A stretch of 64,000 nt of DNA from JAHBTB01 sp964451255 (GTDB lineage Bacteria > Armatimonadota > Fimbriimonadia > Fimbriimonadales > Fimbriimonadaceae): positions 310,001 to 374,000 of the forward strand of contig CAYVHL010000001.1 of the NCBI GenBank assembly GCA_964451255.1, given 5' to 3'. Under the pieces are notes generated by a model that made no database searches, was not told the origin of the DNA, and saw nothing but the letters and a program-made list of their open reading frames with translations. This document shows, piece by piece, positions 1-9,002 of the stretch. The translations under genes were made by a program, and so were the position numbers. Positions within the stretch are counted from its first letter, which is position 1, and each line of letters starts with the position of its first letter.

Positions 1-772
1 AGAAGAGCCGACCCTCATATCCGACCTGCCCGACTACCGCCTCCGCCAGTTCACGGATCGAAGTCTCGCGGTTTGAACTGAGGTTGTAAACCTGTTGGCT
101 CGCGGGCGACCCAGCCACCTTCAGCAACGCTTGGGCCGCGTCCGTGACATAAAGCAGATCGCGCGTCTGGGTTCCGTCTCCCCAAACCATCATCTCGGCG
201 GTCCTCGCCTCCTTGTGCTCGTGGGCACGCTTAATCAACGCCGGGACGACGTGTGACTTGGACTCCTCAAAGTGGTCGCCGGGTCCGTAGAGGTTCGTCG
301 GCACGATATAGGTAAACCTGGTGCCAAACTCGCGGTGCATGGCCTCGGCTGCCACATAGAGCATCCGCTTGGCCAGACCGTATGGCAACGTGTCGTAAGC
401 AGGGATCCCTTCCAAGAGGCAGGACTCTGGCGTCGGCACCGCCGCGTCTGCGGCATAGGCGCATATCGTGCTGACGATGACCAGGTGGGTCTCGGGCACG
501 TGCTTGTGTGCCTCGATCAAGTTCATGCCCATCCGCAGGTTGTCGCTGATCATGCGCCCGGGATGGGACTTGTTCAGCCCGATACCACCGACAAATCCGG
601 CCGCGTGGACGATCGCGTCGTACTTGCCCTCGACCAGTGACGCTCGAAGCCGGCCCAGATCAAACAGGTCAAGAGCTTTACTTGACGGCGCGTCCACGCT
701 CCAGTCGGCCGCTTCACGGACGAGATGACGCCCGAGAAATCCGTTACCGCCCAACACCAATAGTCTCTTCAT
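1..772 (-). CDS. fcl: GDP-L-fucose synthase (3' end beyond window)
   Basis: NAD(P)-dependent SDR enzyme that converts GDP-4-keto-6-deoxymannose to GDP-L-fucose. About 257 codons are visible; the family is usually 310-320 aa, so the C-terminus lies outside the left edge. The start ATG at 770-772 gives MKRLLVLGGNGFLGRHL, a Rossmann GxxGxxG nucleotide-binding motif. The family's PTNLYGPGDHF stretch and a YGLAK catalytic Tyr-Lys pair are present. It lies downstream of gmd on the same strand, which makes the two-step GDP-mannose to GDP-fucose route. Ribosome-binding signal is weak (GAAAG). Identification is firm. Confidence 0.95.
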   Translation of the reverse strand, partial: MKRLLVLGGNGFLGRHLVREAADWSVDAPSSKALDLFDLGRLRASLVEGKYDAIVHAAGFVGGIGLNKSHPGRMISDNLRMGMNLIEAHKHVPETHLVIVSTICAYAADAAVPTPESCLLEGIPAYDTLPYGLAKRMLYVAAEAMHREFGTRFTYIVPTNLYGPGDHFEESKSHVVPALIKRAHEHKEARTAEMMVWGDGTQTRDLLYVTDAAQALLKVAGSPASQQVYNLSSNRETSIRELAEAVVGQVGYEGRLF

Positions 773-1013
773 CTTTCAAGTCCAAGCTTAACCTCGGTTA
801 AGGAGGGACGCGAGGGTCGCTCGTAAAAGTCCCAGATTCTCCTTATTGAACCGGCCTTCGGGCCCGACGACGCTAGGCCAATGCGACCGGGGCAGGCCTC
901 AGCACACTAAAACCTCTGGCGCGCCAGGGTCGTTCCCTGTCGGGCCGTCCAGCCCGCCTTTCGCTCTGCGTTCCTGAGGATTCCTTACTGGTCAGGCAGT
1001 CGGCCGATGGAAG
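773..1013. other. gmd-fcl intergenic spacer with a palindrome
   Basis: This 241-bp gap between gmd and fcl is one of the longest in the window and has no credible ORF. It contains a perfect inverted repeat TTAACC-TC-GGTTAA at 788-801, just upstream of the fcl start, which looks like an operator or a short hairpin. No clear promoter was recognised. The spacing suggests fcl may have its own transcription signal, but this is inference. Confidence 0.45.
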
Positions 1014-2063
1014 TCATCTCGCTCCAAACTTCTTGGCCATGGCCAAGTCATGTTCGACGAGGATGCTGCACAACTCCCGGCACCTGACCGTCGGTTCCCA
1101 GGCCAGTTCCTCCCTTGCCTTCGCATAGTCCCCTTGCAGCACATTGATCTCAGTCGGCCGGTAGTACTCGGGGCTGACTTGCACGACCCTCTTGCCCGTC
1201 TTGCGGTCGATCGCGCACTCGTCCGCCCCCCCACCACAAAACTCCAGTTCGATACCGGCGTCCTCGAACGACCAACGGACGAAGTCTCGGACGGAATGGG
1301 TCTCGTTTGTCGCCAAGACAAAGTCGTCCGGGGCGTCCTGTTGCAACATGCGCCACATCCCGTCTGTGTATTCCGGCGCGTAGCCCCAGTCTCTTCTGGC
1401 GTCCAGGTTGCCGAGGGTCAAGACCTCTTGGTACCCAAGGGCGATGTTGGCGGCGGCTTGGGTCACCTTTCGGGTGACAAACGTCCGGCCCCGGCGAGGC
1501 GACTCGTGGTTGAAGAGGATCCCGTTGACGGCGAAAATATCATACGCCTCGCGATAGTTGACCACGATCCAATAGCCATAGAGCTTCGCCACCCCATATG
1601 GCGACCGTGGATAGAACGGTGTTGACTCCCTTTGCGGGACTTCGTCCGCCATCCCGAACATCTCGCTGGTCGATGCCTGATAGAACCGTGTCTTGCTTCG
1701 GAGCCCGACCTCCTTGATGGCGTCCAAGAACCGCAGGGTTCCGACCGCGACGACCTCGGCCGTGTATTCGGGCACTTCGAACGACACCTTCACATGGCTC
1801 TGGGCGGCGAGGTTGTAGATCTCGTCCGGGGCGACCTTTTCCAGGAGCCGGTTGAGGTTACTGCTGTCGGTCAGGTCGCCGTAGTGGAGGAAGAACCGGC
1901 TGCCGTGTATCTCCGGGTCGTTATAAAGGTGGTCGATCCGATGGGTGTTCACACTGGATGCGCGTCGGACCATGCCGTGCACCGCATAGCCTTTGTCGAC
2001 CAACTGCTCGGCTAGATAGGAGCCGTCTTGGCCTGTGATCCCGGTGATCAAGGCGACTTTCAT
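1014..2063 (-). CDS. gmd: GDP-mannose 4,6-dehydratase
   Basis: Dehydrates GDP-D-mannose to GDP-4-keto-6-deoxy-D-mannose, the precursor of GDP-fucose and related deoxysugars. The 349-aa length is typical. The N-terminus has the Rossmann motif ITGITGQDGSYLAE and the family signature HYGDLTDSSNL; catalytic YGVAK and the NHESPRRG substrate-binding stretch are present. The ATG start is preceded by a strong GGGGGAG Shine-Dalgarno. It lies 24 bp after folP and upstream of fcl. ManC, encoded at 15164-16213, would supply its substrate. Confidence 0.97.
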   Translation of the reverse strand: MKVALITGITGQDGSYLAEQLVDKGYAVHGMVRRASSVNTHRIDHLYNDPEIHGSRFFLHYGDLTDSSNLNRLLEKVAPDEIYNLAAQSHVKVSFEVPEYTAEVVAVGTLRFLDAIKEVGLRSKTRFYQASTSEMFGMADEVPQRESTPFYPRSPYGVAKLYGYWIVVNYREAYDIFAVNGILFNHESPRRGRTFVTRKVTQAAANIALGYQEVLTLGNLDARRDWGYAPEYTDGMWRMLQQDAPDDFVLATNETHSVRDFVRWSFEDAGIELEFCGGGADECAIDRKTGKRVVQVSPEYYRPTEINVLQGDYAKAREELAWEPTVRCRELCSILVEHDLAMAKKFGAR

Positions 2064-2084
2064 AGTGTGTTGGGCTCCCCCGTA

Positions 2085-2090
2085 ATTCTA
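2085..2090 (-). promoter_or_regulatory. putative -10 box for gmd, using the folP stop codon
   Basis: On the minus strand the folP stop TAG is the first half of TAGAAT, a good match to the TANNNT -10 pattern, placed 21 bp upstream of the gmd ATG. This would give gmd an internal promoter with a short leader containing the GGGGGAG ribosome-binding site. No -35 was convincingly seen. Confidence 0.4.
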
Positions 2091-2921
2091 ACAGGTTACG
2101 GCATCATTGTCGGCGCAAATGAGCGCGGCGACAAGGGCGCACGCCCGTTTGGCCTCGACAACATCGTGAACACGCAAGACAGAGGCGCCGTTCCACTGGG
2201 CCAGGCTGTGTGCGGCGATCGTCGCCGCCGACCGCTCGTCAGGCGTCTCCCCGCCCCCAAACACCTTCAGAAAGCTCTTGCGGCTCGCGCCGACGACGAC
2301 CGGAAACCCAAGATCGGCGAGCCGACCGACGCCAGCCAGGAGGGTCAGATTGTGCAATGGAGTCTTCCCAAAGCCAATGCCCGGATCGATCCAGACACGG
2401 TCAGGGCCGGCTCCAGAAGCGACCACGGCCTCACATCGGCTGAGGAGGAACGCCCGGACTTCTTTGACAACGTCGTCGTAGTGCGGGTCCCTTTGCATGG
2501 TCCTCGGTTCGCCCTGCATGTGCATCAGGCAGACGTGGGCACCCGCCTTCGCGACGACTTCCGCCATGCCCTCGCTTTGGGCCGCCGTCACATCGTTGAC
2601 CATCCATGCCCCAGCCCCTAGGCACGCTTCCGCGACCTCTGGCTTCGTGGTGTCGATAGAGACCCTCACGCCCTCTCTCGCCAGAGCGCTCACGACGGGC
2701 AACACGCGCCGCAGTTCCTCTTCGGCGGTGACGGGATCAGCCCCCGGCCGAGTCGACTCGCCGCCAACATCGACAACGTCCGCCCCGTCGGCCCACATCG
2801 CCAACCCGTGCTCGGTGGCCGAAGGCACGTCCGCGTAGCGGCCCCCGTCGCTGAAACTGTCCGGCGTGACGTTCAGGACGCCCATCAACCAAGGGCGAGA
2901 CGGAGTCGGCCGGTCAGGCAT
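2088..2921 (-). CDS. folP: dihydropteroate synthase
   Basis: Condenses 6-hydroxymethyl-7,8-dihydropterin pyrophosphate with p-aminobenzoate in folate synthesis. The 277-aa product has the hallmark pterin-site motifs: MGVLNVTPDSFSDGG near residue 13, DVGGESTRPGA near 50, and a SRKS loop near the C-terminus. The start overlaps the 3' end of lysC by 8 bp, so it is probably translationally coupled to lysC. Family assignment is firm; the pairing with aspartate kinase is unusual but both are core anabolic genes. Confidence 0.96.
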   Translation of the reverse strand: MPDRPTPSRPWLMGVLNVTPDSFSDGGRYADVPSATEHGLAMWADGADVVDVGGESTRPGADPVTAEEELRRVLPVVSALAREGVRVSIDTTKPEVAEACLGAGAWMVNDVTAAQSEGMAEVVAKAGAHVCLMHMQGEPRTMQRDPHYDDVVKEVRAFLLSRCEAVVASGAGPDRVWIDPGIGFGKTPLHNLTLLAGVGRLADLGFPVVVGASRKSFLKVFGGGETPDERSAATIAAHSLAQWNGASVLRVHDVVEAKRACALVAALICADNDAVTC

Positions 2922-4257
2922 AACCGTTGAGCCGCTCGTGCAACATCGCGACCGTCCGCCGGAGTTCGGACTCGGGGATGAGGACGCTCAGTGAGAAGTC
3001 GCTGTCCCCCGTTTGCAACACCGGTATCTGGGCTTCGTGGAGGGATCGGAGGACAGCGAGGAACACGCCGGGCCGCTGGATGTACTCCTTGCCGACGACA
3101 GAGACCATCGTGCAGCCCTCCGTCACGGTGAGCCGGACGACCCTGACGTCCTCCATGCCCGAGAGGAGCTGCCTCTGGATCGCGAACGCCTTGCTCTCCT
3201 TTTCGCTCGACTGCACCAGGTAGACCGCCCTCTTCTCCCCGCCGACCGGCATCACCAAGGCATCGAAAATGTCCTGGACTTCGGGAAACTGCTCGCGAAG
3301 GACGGCGAACCCGATGCCACCGGAAGTCAGGGTGGTCATGTAAAGGTTGACGTGGTATCGCGCCAAGGTCTCGTACACCCGGGCTTCGAACGACGACCTA
3401 TGCTCTTGGTCCACCCCGGCCAAGTCGATCTGGATGTAGACCAGCTTGCCGGTGTGGGTGACCCCGGTGACACGTCGGCCAGGCAGTTCCACCCCAGCCA
3501 CGATCTCGGTGCCGCTGTCGTCACTGAAGGTGTTCTTGACCCAGAGGGGGATGGAAAACTTCATCGCGATCTCGGCGGCCCGTGGGTGTAGTACTTTTGC
3601 CCCCAAGTGGGCGATTTCGGCCACCTCGTCGTAAGTGACGCGCCGCAAAGTGGGTGCTTCCCGCACGAAGTCGGGGTCGGCGGTCTTCACACCGTCCACG
3701 TCCGTGTAAATCTCGACCGCGTCGGCCTTGAGCGCGGCGCCGAGGGCGGCCGCCGTGGTGTCGGAGCCGCCACGACCAAGGGTGTTCAATTCGCTGCCCG
3801 GCAGGCGACCCTGCGTCCAGACTCCCTGGAAACCGCACACGACCGGGATCAGACCCCGCATCATGGCTTCCACCAAGCCGTGGGGGTTCACTCCGAGGAT
3901 CCTGGCGTTCCCATAGACACCGTCGGTGCGGATACCCGCCTGGCCGCCTCGCATAGATATCGCCGGGTGGCCGAGGGATTTGAGGGTCTGGACAAAGATG
4001 ACACTCGATAAGATCTCACCTATCGACATGATCATATCCAGTTCTCTGGGATCGGGCTTTACCGTCTCCTCCACTCCTTGGATCAACTGGATCAGAGTGT
4101 CGGTGGCATAGGGCTCGCCCTTGCGGCCGATCGCGCTGACGACGACAAGCGGGGCGAAGCCTTGCTCCTTCGCGGAGATGACCCGAAGAGCCGCCGCCAT
4201 CCTGGCCTCGGCGGTGCGGACGCTCGTCCCACCAAACTTCATCACGCGAACCTTCAC
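2914..4257 (-). CDS. lysC: aspartate kinase
   Basis: Phosphorylates L-aspartate, the first step toward lysine, threonine, methionine and diaminopimelate. The 447-aa protein begins VRVMKFGGTSV, the amino-acid-kinase signature. It carries LGRGGSDTTAAALG in the catalytic domain and two ACT regulatory domains from about residue 310 to the end. Its start overlaps the upstream ACT-domain gene by 4 bp (ATGA), and folP overlaps its 3' end. Feedback regulation by lysine and/or threonine is expected from the ACT domains, but the effector cannot be read from the sequence. Confidence 0.96.
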   Translation of the reverse strand: MKVRVMKFGGTSVRTAEARMAAALRVISAKEQGFAPLVVVSAIGRKGEPYATDTLIQLIQGVEETVKPDPRELDMIMSIGEILSSVIFVQTLKSLGHPAISMRGGQAGIRTDGVYGNARILGVNPHGLVEAMMRGLIPVVCGFQGVWTQGRLPGSELNTLGRGGSDTTAAALGAALKADAVEIYTDVDGVKTADPDFVREAPTLRRVTYDEVAEIAHLGAKVLHPRAAEIAMKFSIPLWVKNTFSDDSGTEIVAGVELPGRRVTGVTHTGKLVYIQIDLAGVDQEHRSSFEARVYETLARYHVNLYMTTLTSGGIGFAVLREQFPEVQDIFDALVMPVGGEKRAVYLVQSSEKESKAFAIQRQLLSGMEDVRVVRLTVTEGCTMVSVVGKEYIQRPGVFLAVLRSLHEAQIPVLQTGDSDFSLSVLIPESELRRTVAMLHERLNGYA

Positions 4258-4793
4258 GACCCGTCCTCCTGGAGGCCGTTAGTCAAACATTCCTCCAACT
4301 TCGCCACATCGTCTTTGCTCACGACGAACAAGACCCGGTCGTGCATGTCGCCCATATGGTCGATGGACGTTCCCGAGGCGATCGCGCGAGAAACCAACCG
4401 GGCGATCAGACCTTCCTCGTCACGCATGTTCACCGCATGCGCCAAGACGACGGAGCGGCCACCCTTTGTCTCGTATTGCACGCCCGCCCTACGCATCGCC
4501 TCTTCGACGCCGCTCTGGTCCGAATCCGGAACGACAAACGATAACCCATCCGGCGTGAACTTTAAGAAATCGAGGCTAATGCTCTGTTCCGCCACTTCCG
4601 CGAGCACCCGGATGCGCGACGCCTGGAGAGGTGACTCAAGCCCCCACGCGCGCACATTACTATAACCGTCGCGCACCTGGATGTCGCTCACACCGCGCGG
4701 CCGTTCGAATTCCGTCTCTCCGGTCGACGGGACTTCGACCGTCTCACTGAGTGAGCGTTGAAACGGAGCTTTTTCCAATGGCGGCTGATCCAT
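4254..4793 (-). CDS. ACT-domain protein coupled to aspartate kinase
   Basis: This 179-aa protein has no catalytic domain. After a 35-residue low-complexity N-terminus it shows two ACT-like repeats: the first covers the stretch with IRVLAEVAEQSISLDFL, the second the stretch with HAVNMRDEEGLIARLVSRA. Layout resembles the regulatory half of aspartate kinases. It overlaps lysC by 4 bp and would be translated just before it. A regulatory partner of LysC is inferred from family and context. LysC already has its own ACT pair, so this one is additional. Confidence 0.75.
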   Translation of the reverse strand: MDQPPLEKAPFQRSLSETVEVPSTGETEFERPRGVSDIQVRDGYSNVRAWGLESPLQASRIRVLAEVAEQSISLDFLKFTPDGLSFVVPDSDQSGVEEAMRRAGVQYETKGGRSVVLAHAVNMRDEEGLIARLVSRAIASGTSIDHMGDMHDRVLFVVSKDDVAKLEECLTNGLQEDGS

Positions 4794-4813
4794 GCGTGCA
4801 GCACCGATTTTGG

Positions 4814-4835
4814 CCGGTCGCGCTATCGCGACCGG
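4814..4835 (-). terminator. GC-rich hairpin between membrane glycosyltransferase and ACT gene
   Basis: A perfect 9-bp inverted repeat (CCGGTCGCG, loop CTAT, CGCGACCGG) fills most of the 45-bp gap after the stop at 4839. There is no U-tract on either strand, so it may be a Rho-independent-like pause, an mRNA-stability hairpin or an operator. It separates the lpt part from the lysC part of the minus-strand block. Confidence 0.45.
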
Positions 4836-4838
4836 GAC

Positions 4839-6755
4839 TCACTCGACCTCGAACACCAACCGACGCCCGAAGGTCTTGACAAGCTTCAGCCGTCCACCCC
4901 TGACCGCCTCGGCGAGAAGAACCTTCCACTTGAGGTTCAGATCCCTTGACATAGCCGTCTGCTCCTCATTGCTGTAAGGGTCACCCGGCACCAAGCCACT
5001 GGCGGCAGACCACCGTTCGATCGCTTCGGGCGCTTGAAACTTGGTGTCCCAATACACATGGGTGAACCCCTGCGCTTTGAGCGCGTCAGCCAACCCTTCC
5101 CCGCTAGTCAGGGTCTCGTAGGGGATCTTCATGCTGTGGCCCGGGTTCGCCCAAAAATACGGCTTGTCCAAGAGGAACCCGAACACCTCGTCATACAGGG
5201 CGACCTTCTTGACGTCACTCTGACCGTTCAACCAGTTCGCCGGCTCGACAAACGCGATACGTCGCTGCTGATAGGTCGCTTGGGGAACGACGCCGAGCAA
5301 GACCTGTAACTGGTCCTTGGTCTGGATCAAGTAGAGGACGAGGAGCACGACGACCGCCTGTAAGGCCAAGACCCCTCGCCCGAACCACCTCATGACGCCT
5401 TGGTCAATGGCTACGCTCGCAAACGGCGCGGCGATCACAACAAGGGTCGCCAAGTACCGGCTCTGCTGGCTCAGCACGAACCAGGCCGCCAGGGAGATGC
5501 CGACGGTCGCGAGCACGAACTTGGCGCCCCGGTCTCGCGGCCCGCGGACGGCCAGCAGGAACAACGTCATAACGGCGAAGGCGCCAAGCGCGCCGGTCGG
5601 CGAGCCGCCTCCGTTCGCCTGGTTGGGATTTGTATATCTTCCTGGCTGATAAGCCAACCCTAGTATCGCGTTGCCAATCTGAACCGGGTCGCGTCCCGTC
5701 GTAGTCCGACCGACGCCGAAGCTCTGCTGTTCGTCCTTGTAGATCGAAGCGCGCCACGTGTTCCAGTCCTTGCCCCCGAGCTTCTCATAGAAAAACGGGT
5801 AGACCGGGTTGCCCGTGTAGACAAAGGTCTTGACATACCAGGGTGCGGCGATGGCCAGGGCCGCTGCTCCCGCCGTGAGGAGTTGGCCCAGTCGCTTGTC
5901 CTTGGAGACGGCCAAGAAGAGGAGGGCGACAAACCCCGCGATAAGGAACGTCTGCAAGCCTGTGTACTTGGAGGCGCAGGCCAATCCGAGAAACACGGCT
6001 CCGGGCCAGACCGAGGCCTCCTCGCGCCTCCTGAGCCACTCTGACAAGTACAAGACCCCTAGCCCGGCAAAGACGCCGTGCACGTGGTCGATGTAGGCCG
6101 TGCCGCCTTCCCAGGCGATGACGGGCGCAGCCAAGAACGCGAGCCCTGCCAATTGGCCGGCCCTACCGCCATACCATCTTTGGGCGAGTCCCCATACAGA
6201 CAAGGCTCCAGCGACCATGAGCGACCAACTGATGAACTTCGCCCCGGCGAACGATCCGGCCGCAAGTCCCCACATTTCCGCACATTCGACGACAAACGGA
6301 AAGTTAGAGTGATGGATGCCTTGCACATATCCGATCTGTCCAGCTTGCAACCAAAGCTTCGGGACGGCAAGGTGATAGGCGAGGCTGTCCCACTCGAGGG
6401 TGTCCGGAAACGACAAGGCCCCGATCAAGGCGAAAGCCGCCAACAGGATGCACCCACCGAGGACTAGTTTGCCGATGGGATCCAGTGACGGCGCCTTGAT
6501 GTCCAGCCTTCGAAACTCGCCAAGGCCCCGCCACGCGGGCCAGGCAAAGAGAAGCGGCGCGACAAAGAAGACGGACTTCAATCCCCCTGGCATCACACCG
6601 ACTAAGAGCGTCACCGTCCCAAGGGCGCCGCAACCAAACAAGACCGCCCCGCCCAGACGCTCGCAGACCGACCACCCCCACCGGGCGGAGATAGGCAGGA
6701 CGGCCAGCCCAGCAATTACAACCACGAAGAGAGCGACGAGCACGGCCACGATCAT
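4839..6755 (-). CDS. polytopic membrane glycosyltransferase, ArnT/RgtA-like (GT-C fold)
   Basis: 638-aa protein with roughly ten or more hydrophobic segments spread over the first two thirds and a hydrophilic C-terminal region of about 150 residues. The extracytoplasmic loop after the second or third membrane span contains EWDSLAYHLAVPK, the pattern of PMT/ArnT-like lipid-linked sugar transferases. It probably transfers a sugar from a polyprenyl-phosphate donor to a surface glycan or lipid. It starts 3 bp after lptD ends, so it may belong to the envelope operon. Substrate is unknown. Confidence 0.7.
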   Translation of the reverse strand: MIVAVLVALFVVVIAGLAVLPISARWGWSVCERLGGAVLFGCGALGTVTLLVGVMPGGLKSVFFVAPLLFAWPAWRGLGEFRRLDIKAPSLDPIGKLVLGGCILLAAFALIGALSFPDTLEWDSLAYHLAVPKLWLQAGQIGYVQGIHHSNFPFVVECAEMWGLAAGSFAGAKFISWSLMVAGALSVWGLAQRWYGGRAGQLAGLAFLAAPVIAWEGGTAYIDHVHGVFAGLGVLYLSEWLRRREEASVWPGAVFLGLACASKYTGLQTFLIAGFVALLFLAVSKDKRLGQLLTAGAAALAIAAPWYVKTFVYTGNPVYPFFYEKLGGKDWNTWRASIYKDEQQSFGVGRTTTGRDPVQIGNAILGLAYQPGRYTNPNQANGGGSPTGALGAFAVMTLFLLAVRGPRDRGAKFVLATVGISLAAWFVLSQQSRYLATLVVIAAPFASVAIDQGVMRWFGRGVLALQAVVVLLVLYLIQTKDQLQVLLGVVPQATYQQRRIAFVEPANWLNGQSDVKKVALYDEVFGFLLDKPYFWANPGHSMKIPYETLTSGEGLADALKAQGFTHVYWDTKFQAPEAIERWSAASGLVPGDPYSNEEQTAMSRDLNLKWKVLLAEAVRGGRLKLVKTFGRRLVFEVE

Positions 6756-6758
6756 CGC

Positions 6759-9002
6759 TCAGTACCCGATCCCATTGGAACCAAAGACGTTCTGGCCCCG
6801 TTGCCCGACGCCGAAGTTGTTCGTGAACGGCAACGCCTTGATGCGGATGTAGAGCCCGATCGTCCGCCCTGACCGGAAACCTGCCCGGTTGTCGCTGATC
6901 TCAAGGACCGCCTCGCCGCAGTGGAGGTCGTATTTGATCTGGTACTGTTGCGCCTCCAACTGCTGCGAGTACCCGTTGTATCCGGCGAGAAAGCTGAACT
7001 CAAACTTCCCACGCTTGATCCCCAGCATCTGCAGGTTCACTGCTGCCCATTGCGACCTCAATCCGTCGTATCGAAGCCCGATGTTGACCTTAGCCCCACC
7101 GAGGGGAAATCCTCCGTCGAGCCGAAAGGTGCTCCACGCGCGACTGTAGGTGTCATAGTTCGCAAAGAACTGCACCCTAGTGTCGCGGCTCGGGTTATAA
7201 AAGCTTGTGAAGCCGACCGTCTGCCAAGGCACTTGCCCCTGTGACGATTGGTAGATGTCATATCCGGTCTGCATAGTGAATGTCCAGTTTTTCCCAGGTC
7301 TGTACGCCTGGTCGAAGTAGAGGGCGTCGTAGCGGCTAGTCTGATCTATTGGAAGCGGCGTGAAACCGACGCCTTTCAGGCTTTGATACGAGATATTGAA
7401 GCTCGACCTGTCACCATACTCATAGCTCCACCGTCCGTTATATCCAATGACATATTGGGCCGTGTCGTCGCTGTAGAGTCCCTGTTCAAATTGTCCGTTG
7501 AGGTCCAAGGAACTACGGCCGTGAGTGAGAAGCTCGTGGGCTTGCGAGAGCCAGTTCATCCTGGTCAGCGGGCCTTGGCTGCCTGGGTCGATGTACTCCC
7601 CAATTTCGGCCGTGAACCGACCCAGGTCGCTTGGCACCTTGCTACCAAAGAGCCTCTGCGTGTCACTTGTCAGACTTAGTTGAGGCGTCCGGTCAGAGAT
7701 CCGTGATATCTCCCCCGCCCCCGAGACAGCCACCGACCGGACATATTGGAAATCTGCGGTCACCGGCTTCCATTGTTGGGTCGCCTGAAACCGGATGTCG
7801 ACCCTTTGGTTGTCCGCCTGTGACGTTCCACCTGTCGAATAACTGTTCTCGGCATAGTTGAGGTCAAGCCGCGTGTTTAGGGCATTGTTAAAGCGATAGT
7901 TCTCCCCAAATGTCAAGGACTGGTTCGTCGAGTCAAAGCCACTCGATGACGCGCTCGTCCTAAAGAATCCGATGTTCATCGTGCTTTGCCGACCGTTAAA
8001 GGACATCTGCCCGCGTGTACTCCACAATGTGGAGTCGGGGGCAGTCAGGTAGTTGTTCCGTTGATAGGAGTTCTCGAATGATAAGACGTTTGAACCGAAA
8101 ACCTGCCGGTGCGACCATGCTCCTGCCAGGGTGTTCCCTGGCCCAGAGATCGAGTAAATGTTGGCGCCGCCAGAAGCGCCGCGGTCCAAGTAGCGGTAGT
8201 CCAGGCCGGTACCGACGCCGAGTTTCGACATCAAATCCAGCCGCGTGATGAAGTAATTCAGCCCTGCGGCGGGGATGAAGTACTTCGACTTGATGAAGAA
8301 GCCCTCGTCCTGGCTTTGGCCGATCTCAGGGATGAACCGGCGGGCGCCTTCCTCAAGGGGGATGATGAGTTCAGGCAACCGCATGAGCGTCCGGCCCAGC
8401 ACCTTGACCCGCACGTCTCCCAGCTTGACGAACCGGCCGGCGACGTACTCGATCCGCCCTGCGTCGAATGAAAAGTGGGGGTTGTCATACTCGCAGGTCG
8501 TCACCCTACCGTCTGTCCCGACGAAGAAGCCCTGCCTGCCCTGCCCCTCGGCCGCCTTCACAAAAATTGGCCCCGTGACCTGGCCGCGCGCGTGCTCCGG
8601 CCCGATTTCGGCCGAGCCGTCAAAGAGGCGGTAAGTGCGATCCTGGAAGTCGACGACCACACGCTCGGCGATCAACCGGTCCGACTGTCCGACGACATGG
8701 GCGTCGCCTGTAAGGACGAACACTTTGGTCGCCTTGTCGCCCTCCACCTTGTCAGCCCAGAACTCATAGCCTCGGTACCGCCCACGGAAGCCCCCGGTGG
8801 CGGTGATCTTGTCCCCAGATACGGACACCCCGTGGCTCTCCAATATCCTCAGGGTGTCGTCCGAGTCACGTTGCGGCTGAGGCAAGCGGACCGGAGTCGC
8901 CTCTCGAGGCATGGCCCTCAGCGCTCGATTGATCGACAGCCCGATCTGAGACGGCGCCAACGCAGGTGCCAAGGCAAGCAGGACCAGCAGGCGCGCCTTC
9001 AT
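6759..9002 (-). CDS. lptD: LptD-like outer-membrane LPS assembly protein
   Basis: Outer-membrane beta-barrel expected to insert lipopolysaccharide into the outer leaflet. The chosen ATG at 9002 overlaps the permease stop (ATGA) and begins with a signal peptide, MKARLLVLLALAPALAP, giving 747 aa. The frame stays open further upstream, but that extension lies inside the permease gene. Residues about 65-220 form an OstA/LptA-like beta-jellyroll (for example ADKVEGDKATKVFVLTGDAHV). The rest is rich in alternating aromatic beta-strands and ends in an aromatic-rich strand. E. coli LptD is of similar size. The lptF/G neighbour supports the call. Confidence 0.82.
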   Translation of the reverse strand: MKARLLVLLALAPALAPSQIGLSINRALRAMPREATPVRLPQPQRDSDDTLRILESHGVSVSGDKITATGGFRGRYRGYEFWADKVEGDKATKVFVLTGDAHVVGQSDRLIAERVVVDFQDRTYRLFDGSAEIGPEHARGQVTGPIFVKAAEGQGRQGFFVGTDGRVTTCEYDNPHFSFDAGRIEYVAGRFVKLGDVRVKVLGRTLMRLPELIIPLEEGARRFIPEIGQSQDEGFFIKSKYFIPAAGLNYFITRLDLMSKLGVGTGLDYRYLDRGASGGANIYSISGPGNTLAGAWSHRQVFGSNVLSFENSYQRNNYLTAPDSTLWSTRGQMSFNGRQSTMNIGFFRTSASSSGFDSTNQSLTFGENYRFNNALNTRLDLNYAENSYSTGGTSQADNQRVDIRFQATQQWKPVTADFQYVRSVAVSGAGEISRISDRTPQLSLTSDTQRLFGSKVPSDLGRFTAEIGEYIDPGSQGPLTRMNWLSQAHELLTHGRSSLDLNGQFEQGLYSDDTAQYVIGYNGRWSYEYGDRSSFNISYQSLKGVGFTPLPIDQTSRYDALYFDQAYRPGKNWTFTMQTGYDIYQSSQGQVPWQTVGFTSFYNPSRDTRVQFFANYDTYSRAWSTFRLDGGFPLGGAKVNIGLRYDGLRSQWAAVNLQMLGIKRGKFEFSFLAGYNGYSQQLEAQQYQIKYDLHCGEAVLEISDNRAGFRSGRTIGLYIRIKALPFTNNFGVGQRGQNVFGSNGIGY

